64,000 bases of DNA from Ilyonectria destructans (GCA_020740775.1 JAHEWK010000001.1:3968001-4032000), one strand, 5' to 3'. Positions 23,716 to 35,100 are shown, numbered from the stretch's first letter. Translations and numbers: made by a program. Notes: generated by a model not told the origin, from the sequence alone.

Positions 23716-24404
23716 TCATTCCTGCTTCTGGGCCAGCGCAATCGCTTTCCGCTCCTCGTCCTTGAGGTGCTGTTGCCTGAAGTGCTCGACAGCCCAGTCC
23801 ATGTTGTTCAGGTGACCGGCCTGGATGTTTCGGGGAGCGTGGGATTGGATTGCCCTTTTCATATGGTTAGCATCAATTCTTGACCCATAGCTCTTTTGAG
23901 GGTGCTCAATCGGGTTTCGGATTGACGGAACGGGGTGGTACGAACTCGGGATAGGCGACATCGACGTATCGGTGCTTGTTGGAGCCGTTCTCGAACAAGT
24001 TTCGGTCGAAGGAAGCTTGTTGCGCAGCCTTGGTGTGCAGGGTGTTGATCTCCTCCCAGTCCTGGGCCCGCGAAGTGTACTTGTCGACGAGGCTAAGGAT
24101 GGCGGACTTCTCGCCCTCCTTGGGGACGAACTGAAGGAAGACTACGCCACCCAGGAAGACAGCGACGGTGATGATGGATCCGGTCTGCAGGCACAGGTCA
24201 GCATTCGACGCGGCAATGGCTCTCGGGGAGCTGCGGGACGGCGTGTCGCGGAGAGCGGGTGTGCGAGGTTTTGCGGGCCATACGTACGCCGAAGGACTCG
24301 TTGACGGGGGCGGCGGGCTTGTGGTGGGCGTCGGAAGCGTAGGTCCGCGCTGTCCGCTGCAGCTGTCGGGCCACGCAGGCTGCCCTCTGTCGTGCGGCGA
24401 ACAT
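23716..24404 (-). CDS. NADH:ubiquinone oxidoreductase 17.8 kDa-type accessory subunit (complex I)
   Basis: This resembles the fungal accessory subunit of mitochondrial complex I known as the 17.8 kDa subunit in Neurospora. Exons are 24404-24288, 24184-23946 and 23854-23716, 164 residues. The N-terminus MFAARQRAACVARQLQRTAR is basic and lacks acidic residues, as expected for a mitochondrial targeting sequence. It is followed by a membrane helix (SIITVAVFLGGVVFLQFV), the segment LVDKYTSRAQDWEEINTLHT, RNLFENGSNKHRYVDVAYPE and the C-terminal APRNIQAGHLNNMDWAVEHF. The second intron (91 nt) uses a GTTCGT donor and an AAAAG acceptor with a perfect GCTAAC branch site; it is required to join the two conserved halves, and the junction gives YPEAIQSH. 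Family assignment is from recalled similarity; the gene model itself is strong. Confidence 0.82.
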
Positions 24405-25502
24405 GTTGGCGGGATGGGCGGCGTTCAATTGGGGATTGATCGTGAGGGCCTCGTGCGAAGAGTCGCCAAATCTACACGGCCGCTTGAGGTTGTCGCCGGT
24501 CCGCGGTTGATCCCGAGTTACGTAAGCCAGCCTTGCCGCAGCGTTGGCCAATCGCCGTGCAGACGTTTGGAATCGCTTCTTCCACATGCCCGCCTTGCCA
24601 CTTAAAGCATTGTTCATCTACTCATCCATTGAGGATTTGTATTAATACGAAAAGGTCATGGGAATGTCCACATGTTCGTGTTCAACTCACAGTTTCCGAC
24701 GATTTTTGTTTTCTTATTTCGGCACAGAGTCTGATGGTGGTGGAGCAGCTCCTCCAGGATAGCCACTTCCCATCAGTGGCCCACCTTAAACTGCTGATGA
24801 TGTTGCAGTTAATGGCTGAGCATCTTTTCAGTCATTGTGCCGTTCTCGGATTCTATGGGATGGATATCAGCTGCGCCAGTTTGTTGACATTGTTCAAATC
24901 ACAATGCACCTAATCCGCAATCAAGGACGGATCGTACTTGATCCCGGATGACTGCACTCTTTTTACGTGGCAGTCACCATACCAACACTCCCGATAAAAC
25001 AGATGATTCTAACATTCTCGGATGGATAATATGTCTTCGCCCATCATGTCATTGCTCCGGACTTAGCTTACCACGTAACCCCTTCCCAACGGGCTTACTC
25101 GACCAGGTTTCTCATGATAAGCCGGTGGCAACATCAGGTTGACTCTTGGCTGATGCAAGCCATCCATGTCACACGCTCAATGTCGGATATGCTAGTGGAT
25201 TTTTGAAGTCATATTTGGCCCCGTCTTCCTTACCATTTTGTTTGTGGAGATATCTCTTGTTTCCATTATATGCCCGGCTTAATATCACCGAGTGGCTGAT
25301 ATCATCCACCTCGATGCTCCAGGAGTTTAGTCGCAAAGTCCGTGTTGCGCAGTATTTTCGAGCATAATCCAAACCCATACAAAAGGTATATAAGAAGCAG
25401 ACACTTCTAGCAATATTATGGAACTCCAATGACAACCTATCAGTTTATCGGTTATTACCCTACACCCACATCACCACTAACACCGCCTCTGACATCAACA
25501 CT
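24405..25502. other. Gene-free stretch between the complex I subunit and SDR genes
   Basis: A 1.1-kb divergent upstream region, more AT-rich near 24960-25440. It holds the promoter of the SDR gene with the TATA box noted separately; no gene is supportable. Confidence 0.55.
25387..25394 (+). promoter_or_regulatory. TATA box of the SDR gene
   Basis: TATATAAG lies 109 nt before the SDR start codon, a usual distance for a fungal TATA element with a short 5' leader. Confidence 0.55.
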
Positions 25503-26467
25503 ATGGCCAAGACGGCGTTCATCACCGGTGCCAACTCTGGCGTTGGCCTGGCCGCAACAACCCTGTTTCTCTCAAAGGGCTGGAATGTCGCGGCGACAGC
25601 TAGAGATATTACGTCGCCAAAGCTTCAGAGCCTGACTAGCGAGTCTGGAGTACTCATGATTCAGCATCTCGATCTCTTCGACGAGGCTACGTTCCAGCCA
25701 GCCCTAAATGGCGCAATCGAGAAGTTTGGAAAAATTGATGTCATCATCAACAATGCCGGTTACAGTCAGCTCGGTGTCCTTGAACACCTCAGTATCGATG
25801 CCATTCGCAAGAACTTTGAGGTCAACGTTTTCGGTATGGCTTTCTCGCCCCCTCTCGGTCCGGCTTGGATACAGTGACACAAAATGTCTAACCTTAGAGG
25901 AAAGGGACGATGGGACTAATCAAAGCTTCCTTGCCACACCTACGTGAAACCACGGATTCAAACTCTCCCTCCCGGATTATTTACGTCGGGTCGGGAGCGG
26001 CTCACTTCGGGTTACCCCTACTCAGCCCTTACAGTGCCAGCAAGGCGGCGATGAACATCTTCATGGAATCACTCATGTATGAGATGGAAGCGGTCGACCC
26101 CCCGATCCAAGTCAAGCTGGTGTGCCCACATGGCGGCATCAGTGAGACCAATTTCGGCCAGACGTCGATGCAGTTGGCTGGTGTGGATCAGATGGCGCCA
26201 GAGGTGCATGAGAGATACGGTGCCTTCATGAAGAGGACCATGCAGCGGTTCGGCGCCATGCAGGGTCAGAGCATGTCGGCGGCGGACGCCGCAGAGACGG
26301 TCTGGACAGCGGCGACGGACAATGATCCGATCCGGCTGAGGTACTTTGTCGGACCGCAGGACGGGGGAGTAAACCTACAGCGGCGGATGCGAAGCACGCA
26401 GGCTGGAGAAGACGCCAACGAGGTTGACCGGCGATACATGGAGGACATGAGGGCCGCGTACATGTGA
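25503..26467 (+). CDS. Short-chain dehydrogenase/reductase (SDR)
   Basis: An NAD(P)-dependent oxidoreductase of the classical SDR superfamily. Exons are 25503-25833 and 25905-26467 (297 residues). The 71-nt intron ends at an AAAG acceptor after a CTAAC branch site and joins NVFG to TMGLIKASLPHL. Visible motifs are the cofactor-binding TGANSGVG at residue 8, the NNAG motif near 82, and the catalytic Tyr/Lys pair in YSASK near residue 160 with the active-site Ser in the preceding VGSG segment. The substrate cannot be told; the arrangement is like 17-beta-HSD-type or 1-acyldihydroxyacetone-phosphate reductase-like SDRs. It stands alone, with no pathway genes beside it, and has a TATA box, which fits conditional expression. 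Confidence 0.9.
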
Positions 26468-28141
26468 GACGGCGAGAGATGGAAGCTCCTGGAAGTCTTG
26501 GACCGGCCCGGTCGAGAATGGACATGTCGGATGAAGATGTAAAGGCGCAGTGGCGGGTGCAGTGGCGATGATCCCGATGCGATCTCGACCCGGGACCTGA
26601 ATTGTCAATGCCAACACCATGTCTCAGCTCGCCTACAGCGTGGCATGACAGTACTTATGTATTTTGTATACGGGATCAATCGATGCAGATGTTGGCACTT
26701 GAGCACTGAACAGCGTGTGCATGTGCATGTATGTCTCGCGGAATCTGCGTGATGATTCCGCCGTGACGTTTGACCATGAATACGACCACTGGGCTATGAC
26801 TGATAGACGAGGAGGCCTCTGGCCAAGGCTTCGCCCCACGGGCAGTGCACGCGATCACGAGGTTCGAGGGAACCAGTCGGATTTATTGCTTGGTGATGCA
26901 AGATTTAGGGGGGGTGAGGTAGAGAGGTAGAGAGGTAGAGGGGTGGAGAGTTGGAGAGACAGCGAGGTAGAGGAGCAGAGAGAGAGAGGTGGAGAGGTGG
27001 AGAGGCAGCAAGGCAACGAGGCAGTGAGGCAGAGATACCTGCGTGTAAGACGCTGTGGAAGGGGGAAACCACTCGAAGCGGGGGACGGACAGTCAACAGA
27101 GGGGAACAGAGGGAAACAGAGGAAAACGCCCCCGGAACGCGTGTCGTCATGAACATTGATTGCTTCACGCCTCGATCCATTGCCCCAACAAATGACAGAC
27201 AGACACGCCAAGCACAACAATTCATTCCCAGCCGTTAAGGTAAACTCCGACTCTCGTCCCTATGCGGGGGAAGCCACATGATCTCGGCCTTTGAAATGGC
27301 TTGGATGGCTTGAGTGGATGGATCACTGTGGCTCTGGCACCATCCCACCAAACTCTGTCTGTCTCCGCAGGCATGGATCCGTCAAGTCACACACTCGCGC
27401 TCTCACTCGCTCCACGCAAACTTGCACTGATGAACTGTCTTTTTCCCATCCGACGGCCCTGTTTTTGTGCTCTGGGGTCTGGGCCGGCCGCAAATGAGGG
27501 CCAAGAACTCGCAGCGCCTCCCCGAAGCTAACCTTAATGCCTGTCGTCATGGAAGCCTCGCCCTCGTCACTTACACGTGTGCGCCGTCTCCGGCCACGGC
27601 TACGACGGGCCTTTTTGTCCGTCTTTGCATTTATAAGTTGCATCTTGGTCCCCGCGTCGCTGCAGATGCAAAACGTTAAAAACAAGGGGTTGCCTTCTTG
27701 GAACACATGACATATGCTCGCTGCCAGGCCCTTGTCTCTCTTCACATCGTGTCGTGTTCGCACCGTCCATCCAACAACCAACGACAAAGTGTTCCATTGT
27801 TCCTAACCCAACATCGGGTGTGTGCCGACATATGCGCCGTTTGAACCGAACGCACAACGCCGGGGTCTCAGCTGTGATCCAGACGGAACAAAAAAACACC
27901 ACGGCGTGGTTCGACACCGTCAACAGCCCCAAAGTCTCAGAAACCCCGTTAAGAAGAAAACAAAGTCCAGGGAGGTGGTCACCTATTCATATCAATCATC
28001 TCACTCTCGGTCACGCAAAAGTCCATCCACCACACAAGGCAAAACGCGCATTTACACCGAACAGCAAAACTCGCATCTACACCGAATACCACAAACCACA
28101 ACATCCAAAAGACAGCGAGGCGAAACGCCCAGCTGCACATC
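26468..28141. other. Gene-free stretch with a purine-rich minisatellite
   Basis: About 1.7 kb between the SDR and small Cys-rich genes. It contains the GAGGTAGA-type repeat at 26915-27035. Overlapping open frames here are by-products of that biased composition. Confidence 0.55.
26915..27035. repeat. Purine-rich minisatellite (GAGGTAGA / GAGGYRGM family)
   Basis: Roughly fifteen degenerate octamer-like units of GAGGTAGA, GAGGTGGA and GAGGCAGC type, almost all purine on the plus strand. Confidence 0.8.
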
Positions 28142-28489
28142 ATGTGCCACCAAATCATCGCTCTGCGGATGTGCCAGGTCTGCCAGCGCAGCCAGGGCGA
28201 GAAGGTCATCGACTTTATGCGGTGCGCACGCAAATGTTCCAGCCCGTTCTACCGTCTGACACCCACGCCGCAGATGGAGGTCTGCGCGCTCTGTGCGGCG
28301 GAGCTCCCCACACCGGTCCTCGCACGGCAGGTCGCCGAGGACATGGCCGCCGCCCGTATGGTCGCCCGTTCGCCCGTTCTCCAGCTGCCCGTCGGCGCAG
28401 GCGGTGACGGACCGACGCCCGGAGGTGGGCCGCCCCGCCATCCGGTGCTCCCCGGGCCTAGCCCCGGCCGCCAACATGTCTGCGGTTGA
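28142..28489 (+). CDS. Small cysteine-rich protein (CxxC motifs), unknown function
   Basis: A 115-codon frame starting MCHQIIALRMCQVCQRSQGE. It has a CQVC pair, two further Cys (RCARKCSSPFYRL) and a VCALC pair near residue 48, spaced as in a small zinc-binding knuckle. The C-terminal half is Ala/Pro/Gly-rich without a fold that I recognise and may be only weakly constrained. Short fungal proteins beginning with such Cys clusters are common and mostly uncharacterised. A signal peptide is absent, so it is not an obvious secreted effector. The gene call rests on the Cys pattern and codon-like composition only and could be wrong. Confidence 0.4.
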   Translation: MCHQIIALRMCQVCQRSQGEKVIDFMRCARKCSSPFYRLTPTPQMEVCALCAAELPTPVLARQVAEDMAAARMVARSPVLQLPVGAGGDGPTPGGGPPRHPVLPGPSPGRQHVCG

Positions 28490-29873
28490 GGAGGGTCCGA
28501 GCTGGCTGCAAGGGCAAGCTGAGCGATGAGAGAGGAGTGAGAGAGAGTTGAGACAGGTTGGGGACGGTGAAGAAGCCAAATTGGGGCACGAAGAATGCTA
28601 CTACACTATCGGTGCAGGATCGATTTGGGGGGGCCCGTGTTGGACGCATGGCCGGCGCATGGCTCATCACACTGAGATATGCGGCGTCACCGTGTCACCG
28701 TGTCACCCACCGGATGGGTCAGGGAGGTGAGTTGAGGCCAGGGAGGTCACCTCGGACTGACCACTAGCCAACTGGACCCGGCGCTATTGTCACCATTGTC
28801 ACCATTGTCACAGGGTCGTCCGCGGTGTCGTCGGCGATGTCGCCCACTGCATCACTGCATCACGGCATCGTCCACTATTTCACCCACTGCATCGTACTCC
28901 ATCGTATCGCATCGTATCGCATCGTCCACTACATCACACAACCACGTCTGCTACACATTTTCCCACTAATTCTTCCTTAGCGGATGGCGGGCAGTCGTGC
29001 GACCGGCGCCCCGGTGAGCCGGCCGCCCACCCACATTGCCGGGAACGCGCGGAGCGGAACCGCGCGACAGGGCTGATGGATGACTTGCATGACGGCGACA
29101 TGACGGGAGGAAACTTGGGAAGCACCCAGGTACGCCATTCGCCATTCGCAGGGAGCCACCCAAAAACCAAAACCCGCAGAAGTATTTTAGAAAGAAAAAA
29201 AAAGGGCAGAAAAAAATTGAAGACATCTCGTTCGCAACCAGGCGGGCCGTGCGACGGGTCGCGCTCAAGCTCGCGCTCCGTGAGACGGGTCTCGTTCGTC
29301 CCCATGACCTTGACCATAATAAGTGATTTTCCGTGATTACGACTCGCCGTGCATGGGCCCCTATCCTGATTCCTCCCCGGGGGTGTCGTACCAGCTTCCT
29401 TCGTCCAGCTCGGAGCTCGCGATGGCCTCTGATTCACCGGCGAGCATCGACATTCCCACCTGGATGACGAGTCGACAGGCCCGGGACCGAAACACAAGCT
29501 CACCAGTTGCCATGCCACAGCGAGGCGGAACAAGCCTCTGTCGCTCTCACCGAGTCTGATCGCGCACTAACAGCTGCTGCTTCACCGTCGTCACTCGTGT
29601 CGCCGAGCTCCCCATCACCACCGGCAAAAAGCCCTTCTTTTTGCCCCAGAGTGACTCCGGATGACATTCTTTTTTTCCTGTCCCTACCAAATCCTGTCTG
29701 CTAATTGCCTCATCCTCGTCCACCTGTCCACTTGTCCCCCCCCCGTCCTCTGGTCTTCTGGGTCTTCTGGCCCTCAACCTCGGATCCTCCTCTGTCCCAG
29801 AGAACTCTAAATATCCCTCCCAGGCTCCCAGGCTCCCCCTTCTTGGGGAATATTCTCTCGACATCTTCCAGCA
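28490..29873. other. Gene-free stretch upstream of the Nudix gene
   Basis: About 1.4 kb. It contains the simple-sequence stretch at 28786-28935 and a CT-rich segment near 29690-29850 just before the Nudix start, likely its promoter. Confidence 0.5.
28786..28935. repeat. Short direct repeats: ATTGTCACC and ATCGTATCGC units
   Basis: Three ATTGTCACC copies at 28786-28812 are followed by GCATC-based units, including two exact ATCGTATCGC copies at 28901-28920 and several diverged neighbours. Confidence 0.7.
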
Positions 29874-31067
29874 ATGGCCTCCACCAAGCTGGATCAGGTC
29901 TGGGTGCAGACATCGCCCTCCCGGACCGCGCGCTCGCTCTCCTGTTCCGGTGCCCTGCTGCCGCTCCCGCTGGCGCCGCCGCGGGTCCTCGCCATGCCGC
30001 CGTCCCTCTACTGCGTCATCCGGGAGGGCAACAAGGCCGACAAGTTCCCCCTCAAGAGCCTGTGGGAGTTCCGCATCGCTGGCATCCGCGAGGTTGTGGG
30101 CTACCTGCGGGACTCGGTCCGCCGCGACATGGCCTGGGACGGGACCAACTTCGTCGTCGACGCGGAGAACCGGGCCATTGTCCTCTATCCCGAGGTCCGT
30201 CGGGATGAGCAGCCTGCCGACGCCTGCCGAAGAGCTTTTTCGGACCTGTGCCTCAAAAACAGGGGGAGGTTCAACAATTGCTTCGACAAGTGGCTCAACA
30301 AGCCCGCAGAACGTCGCGAGTTTCACCCCATCCACGTCACCGAGGCCGCATGGCAGGACCTGAGCATCCCGCTGCCCGCCAGGGGCATCTTCGGCATCAT
30401 CACCGTGGGCGTCCATCTGAACATGTACTCGGTGCGAGAGGTCGACGGCCGCGAGCTCGTCGACCGCATCTGGGTCTCGCACCGGGCGAGGGGAGAGAAT
30501 GTCTGCTACTCGGGCATGATCGACCAGGTTGTTGCAGGTGGCATGGACCCGACGGACAGGGTTGATGATCTCCTAGCACCGGGCGTCACGCTGAAACGGG
30601 AGGCCGAGGAGGAGGCCGGTTTGTTGCTCGACTTGGACACCAAGAACATGACTTCGAGTTGCTGCTGTGGCCAAAAGAAAACAATTGGCATCGTCGAAGA
30701 TGCACCTGCCATCGCCTTTTACGACTGCAAGGGCCGCGAAGCTGGCCGCGGGAACGAGGGCCACCTGGAGCCGGGAGTGCGGTTCGTGTACGACGTCAAG
30801 CTCAAGGACCCGACCTTCCAACCGCGGAGTCATGAGCGGGGGATCGAAAAGTTCGAGTCTCTAACGGTGGACGAAGTCAAGCGGTGGCTGCGGGAGCGGC
30901 GGTGGAAGCCCAACTGCGGGCTGGTGATGCTCGACTTTCTGGTGCGAAAGAACCTGATCACGGAGGCGGACGAGGAGCGGTTCGGGGACATCGCGGCCGA
31001 GCTGCGGAGGTCGCTGCCGTTCAAGTTTGCGCAGGAGGGCTTCCCGTTTTTGGCGCCCTGGGAATGA
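29874..31067 (+). CDS. Nudix hydrolase, thiamine-pyrophosphokinase-related (DUF4743 + Nudix)
   Basis: A 397-residue protein with an N-terminal DUF4743-like region (FPLKSLWEFRIAGIREVVGY and CFDKWLNKPAERREFHPIHV) and a C-terminal Nudix domain. The Nudix box is visible as GGMDP...KREAEEEAGLLLDL near residues 223-248, with the REAEEEAG metal-binding core intact. Relatives (yeast YJR142W, plant Nudix 20/24) hydrolyse oxidised or damaged thiamine diphosphate analogues; that role is inferred. The ATG at 29874 gives a basic, Ser/Arg-rich leader (TSPSRTARSLSCSGALLPLP) resembling a mitochondrial presequence. An internal ATG at 29994 (MPPSLYCVIREGNKADKFP) would give the family-length protein. No introns. 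Its stop is 167 bp from the convergent cupin gene's stop. Confidence 0.9.
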   Translation: MASTKLDQVWVQTSPSRTARSLSCSGALLPLPLAPPRVLAMPPSLYCVIREGNKADKFPLKSLWEFRIAGIREVVGYLRDSVRRDMAWDGTNFVVDAENRAIVLYPEVRRDEQPADACRRAFSDLCLKNRGRFNNCFDKWLNKPAERREFHPIHVTEAAWQDLSIPLPARGIFGIITVGVHLNMYSVREVDGRELVDRIWVSHRARGENVCYSGMIDQVVAGGMDPTDRVDDLLAPGVTLKREAEEEAGLLLDLDTKNMTSSCCCGQKKTIGIVEDAPAIAFYDCKGREAGRGNEGHLEPGVRFVYDVKLKDPTFQPRSHERGIEKFESLTVDEVKRWLRERRWKPNCGLVMLDFLVRKNLITEADEERFGDIAAELRRSLPFKFAQEGFPFLAPWE

Positions 31068-31234
31068 GCGAGATGGAGGAGATGACAAGTGTATTTCAAA
31101 AAGATTGGACACGAAAGAGCCGGTCCCCCTGTATTTCTATGTATGGACAAAACAAAAACAACTTGGGTCACAAAAGCAATTTTCCCGTCTCGGAAATAAT
31201 TAGCGTGCAGATCTCTCTTCCCCATTTCCAAGCC

Positions 31235-31786
31235 CTAGACGATCGACTCCTCTGCGAGTCTTGCAAAGTCCGACAGGTGATGGACCTCGAGCTCCTTGCC
31301 CTGGATCTTGATGGGAGGGGTGGGCAAGAGGGTGAAGCAGATACGCGCGACCTCCTTGCTCGTGTTCTTCCAAGCGTGGTTGGTGCCTCGCTGGATGATG
31401 ATATCACCCCGGCGGAAAGTCCGCGAAGCACCGTCGTCGAGGATGCATTCAACCTCGCCCTCGATGACAATTCCATAGTCGACGCTGGCAGTTCGGTGCA
31501 TGATGCCAGGGTACCCGGGCCAGATGTCGACAACGCGGAGGACAGAGCCCGAAACCGGTGCAATGTCCGTCTGGACGAGGTTCTCTCGGTAGGAGTGCAG
31601 ATCCCGATCGTCGTTGTGGTCGGGGGCGTCCTGCAGGTTGACAAACGGCGTGTGCATAGAGAAGCCGCCGCTGCGATGGCCCTCGACTTCGACGGGGACA
31701 GACGTGTCCCAGACGGCCTTGCCGTTGGCGTCGTGGGTGGTGATGTACCGCTGGACGGGAGGGAGGGCCTGGGGTTCGGAAGACAT
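31235..31786 (-). CDS. Single-domain cupin protein (Cupin_2)
   Basis: An intronless 183-residue protein, start MSSEPQALPPVQRYITTHDA. The cupin barrel is visible as the motif region GIMHRTASVDYGIVIEGEVE (cupin motif 1, with a single His) and RRGDIIIQRGTNHAWKNTSK (motif 2, with G-D and N-H-A-W). The metal-binding His set looks incomplete compared with classic dioxygenases but matches the fungal cupin group often annotated near oxalate or pyranone metabolism. The substrate is unknown. It is convergent with the Nudix gene and has a TATA box 185 nt upstream. An N-terminal ligand-binding section (WDTSVPVEVEGHRSGGFSMH) precedes the barrel. Confidence 0.85.
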   Translation of the reverse strand: MSSEPQALPPVQRYITTHDANGKAVWDTSVPVEVEGHRSGGFSMHTPFVNLQDAPDHNDDRDLHSYRENLVQTDIAPVSGSVLRVVDIWPGYPGIMHRTASVDYGIVIEGEVECILDDGASRTFRRGDIIIQRGTNHAWKNTSKEVARICFTLLPTPPIKIQGKELEVHHLSDFARLAEESIV

Positions 31787-31970
31787 GGTGATGTAGATTG
31801 TGGGTTGAAGGGTGTTTGAGTGTTGTTGAGAAGACGTAATGTTTTAGTGTAAGGGGTAGGGCGATTACAAGAGGCAACTATCTCCAGTCTTAGGGATGCT
31901 TGTTTGGTGTTTGGTTGAGTGGTAGTGATGGTTGTTCAGGAATTCTCAAGACTTTCGGGTTCCCTCGACC

Positions 31971-31979
31971 CTTTATATA
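31971..31979 (-). promoter_or_regulatory. TATA box of the cupin gene
   Basis: On the minus strand this reads TATATAAAG, 185 nt before the cupin ATG. Confidence 0.5.
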
Positions 31980-32122
31980 GGAAAATATGGCAATCTTGAG
32001 ATGAAAGTTTACCCTATCCAGCATTAGTGACGACGATGCCGTTTTCAGGTAAACCGTTGAGCTCAGCTGAGTAAGACTACGTCCACGGAGATGGCAACAC
32101 GTGTCACAGGTCCTAGATCCCC

Positions 32123-32142
32123 ATCGTAGGGCTTCCTACGAT
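32123..32142. repeat. Perfect 8-bp inverted repeat with 4-nt loop
   Basis: ATCGTAGG and CCTACGAT flank GCTT. It could form a short hairpin or be a dimer-type factor site; it lies 337 bp upstream of the cupin start. Confidence 0.6.
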
Positions 32143-35100
32143 TGGGCGTTGGAGGCGCTGAGGGATCCAAAGGTCACATCGTGAGGAAGACTCCTCCACA
32201 GAAGTCGTCGTTGGCAATTACGCATCACGGAGTCCGTGGAGTTTTGGGAGTTGACAGTCGTTCGGTATTTGGTAAGCACATGTACTTTCTCCCGGATTTG
32301 GGGTCCCTGTTTCATCTGCCAATCAACTATCTTCGTATCCTATTGAGTGGGCCAGCCCATATCGCGGTGTGATGGCCCCACCCGCAAGGCAAACTCGGGA
32401 GGGTCCTACCGAGTTGTGGTGGGAGGAATGGAGCAAGGCTGAAACCAAGAGACAGGGGCAAGACCCAAGTTGTCCAGATTCTTGGCTACGATGCGGTTCC
32501 TCGCACCAATATTCTTTATCAGTTTGGCACTTCCGTGGACACTGACGTCATATACTCTCATCGGTGTTTTGTATTTACTTTTGGGTCAATGGAGGGGCTG
32601 TCAATCCTTTTTTTCCTCTGAAGTTGGTGAGCTACGCCAGTGGTGCTTGAAGTCTCAGGTGCTCACTAAGACGATTAACACCTGCAATTGTGATGCAAAA
32701 GCCAGCACACGATTCATGCGAGCCTACAGGGACCGAAATACCATACCGACAAGCCCATACGTCACATGAATTCATCAATACCCTCATCAATCTTACTCTC
32801 TCTATCCAAGAGTCGAGAGTCGAGACGACGTGGAAATATAGGGTAGTAATGACAGGTGACAAAGCCGCCATCCGCATGCCAATTTGTTTCCCGCTCCGCT
32901 ACCTGGCCATCCCCACCCCAAGACTGCCGGCTCTGAGATTGGCAGCGGGGAAAAAACCCATTTAGACTCAATGCAAAGATTGTCCAGAGCCTAGATGTGG
33001 GGACTCTCGGGCATTCGGCTTGGGCTTGGCTTGGCCTGGGCCTGGACATGGGTTCATGAGATAGACGCCACTTGACCGCCAGCAGCACAGTGAATTAACT
33101 AGCGAACCCCCCTGGCAGCTGCTTCCCAGGTGTCAGCTTTTAGTGGTTGATATGGAAGTCCTACAGGGGCGTAGCTACGCTCTAGCTCGCCTCGGATTCA
33201 GCCAGCAGCAGATGCAGATGCGGTAGGTGGAGGAAAGCTCCTCACCTCCCACTCACATTCACTCACATTCACAAGCACAGCGACGGGCCATCCATTACAA
33301 CGGGAGGTAGTCAAATGGGCAGATGACCGGCCGACTAACACTTGGACGTGGATTCTGGGTGGCTGCGCTTGTTGAGCCTCACGACCACGCAAACAAAGAC
33401 TCAAAATAAGTGCTTACAGCGCTACATAAACCATGCGGCGTAAGATTCGCACCACCTGCAGCTTGGAATGCGATGCGACGCTGTCTCGACCAGGCGCCTC
33501 TCAGCTCTAGTATCGGTATTCGAGAGACGTACTATGTCGAACAATCGGTGTCGGGAAACACCCAAACTCAGACAGATTGACGAGGAGTGGGCCTCGGTGC
33601 TCCACGAAACGGCAGGTTTTTGGGCGGCGCAGCGGCTTCTTGCAGCAGCGTCGAGAAGGGTATTCCGCAGTCCGTTTCCGCGGTCCGTATCCGTGCTGCA
33701 ACACACACGCACACGCTCTATTCAGTATGGAGCGCGAAGCAGGGAACATGGGCTGCTCTGGCACGGTCAGTGGTGGGGGAACCGAGAGCGACGCAGTGAA
33801 GAGACGGGGAGAATTATACCAGCCAGCCAGGGTTGAGGGGCGCATTCCATCGCCGCCTGACCAAACCAATTGCCAACCCGCGCCCGACTCTTGCATCGTC
33901 TTTAGGCAAGTAGACCAAGCAGGCCGAAGGAAGACGCTCTGGTGTGCCGCCGATTAAGCACAACAAGGTTCATTTTAAGAGTCAATAGTTGACGACGAGA
34001 GGGTCCACTAGACATGGATTAGTACCTGGGGCAACAAAGTCTCCATCCTCCGCTTCCTCTTGGTCCCCTCCGCCTCCTATCCCAAATACTGACGCCAACC
34101 CCCAATCTCGAGTGTTCCCACTGAGACAAAGAAACGACCAAAGGGAGAAGTGACGGAAGTGACGGAAAGAGGAGAGACACTGGAGTGGAGATTTGAGCCG
34201 CCTGTGACCGATTTGTGTCAACGATTCGTGTGGGCGGGACTTATGCAACCGGATCTAGAACGCAGCCTCGTGCGCCTTCGCCACACAATAGTCTGCCGGG
34301 GCTGTCCAGACGTTCGGCGCAGGGCAGATGCCGGGTCAGCCTGGGAGGAGAAGCAAGCATCGATTATGCCAAGTCAAACGTCCGGGTTCTTGCTCACATG
34401 GGAGGTGGTGGCCTCTGGCATCAAGAAGGAATACGTCTAAATATAATATCATTTCAATGTTTAGTAGCGGTCAGGGTAAGATATTATGACATAGTTCCCA
34501 CAGCCGGCAAACGTGAGAGTCAGCATTTAATTAATTATTACGGCAGCCAAATCCCCATTATTAGATGCTGGGACGACGCCGGCGCAGGACGGACTTGACG
34601 ATGCGGAGGGACGGACGGACTGAGCCGCTAGCTTACATCAGATCTTCTCGTCGGAAGAGTCCAACTCCGTCCAGCGATAGCATCCAGCTCGACTGGAATT
34701 CGTCAATGGCATTCCCCTCCTCCACGTGTAGCTTCCACAGCGAGACGAAACAACGGCACCCTCGCGAGTTGTTTTTTTGGCACCATTCACCATTCACGCC
34801 CAGCTTGTACAGAGGTCCCACGTTAACTCGCAGCCAAGCCGCGGCCTTGGAATATATGGGACCTGGCGTTCAGCTCGTCGCGCTAAGGCTGCGCCTCTGC
34901 GAATTGCACGGCGCTGCTGGCGCCACACGGCAGGCCTCGCTCGCTATTTCAGCCCGGCCTAGCCCTTTCCGCCGCCATCCCTTGCGGTGGCCCAGCGCAT
35001 TTTAGTTGTTTGCGTCCCCTGCAAGCCTCCAGCTGCAGGTCGCCCCGGTCTGGCTAACCATCCCCCCTGTAATCAGCCCGTCGTCGCGCAGCTCGCTCGC

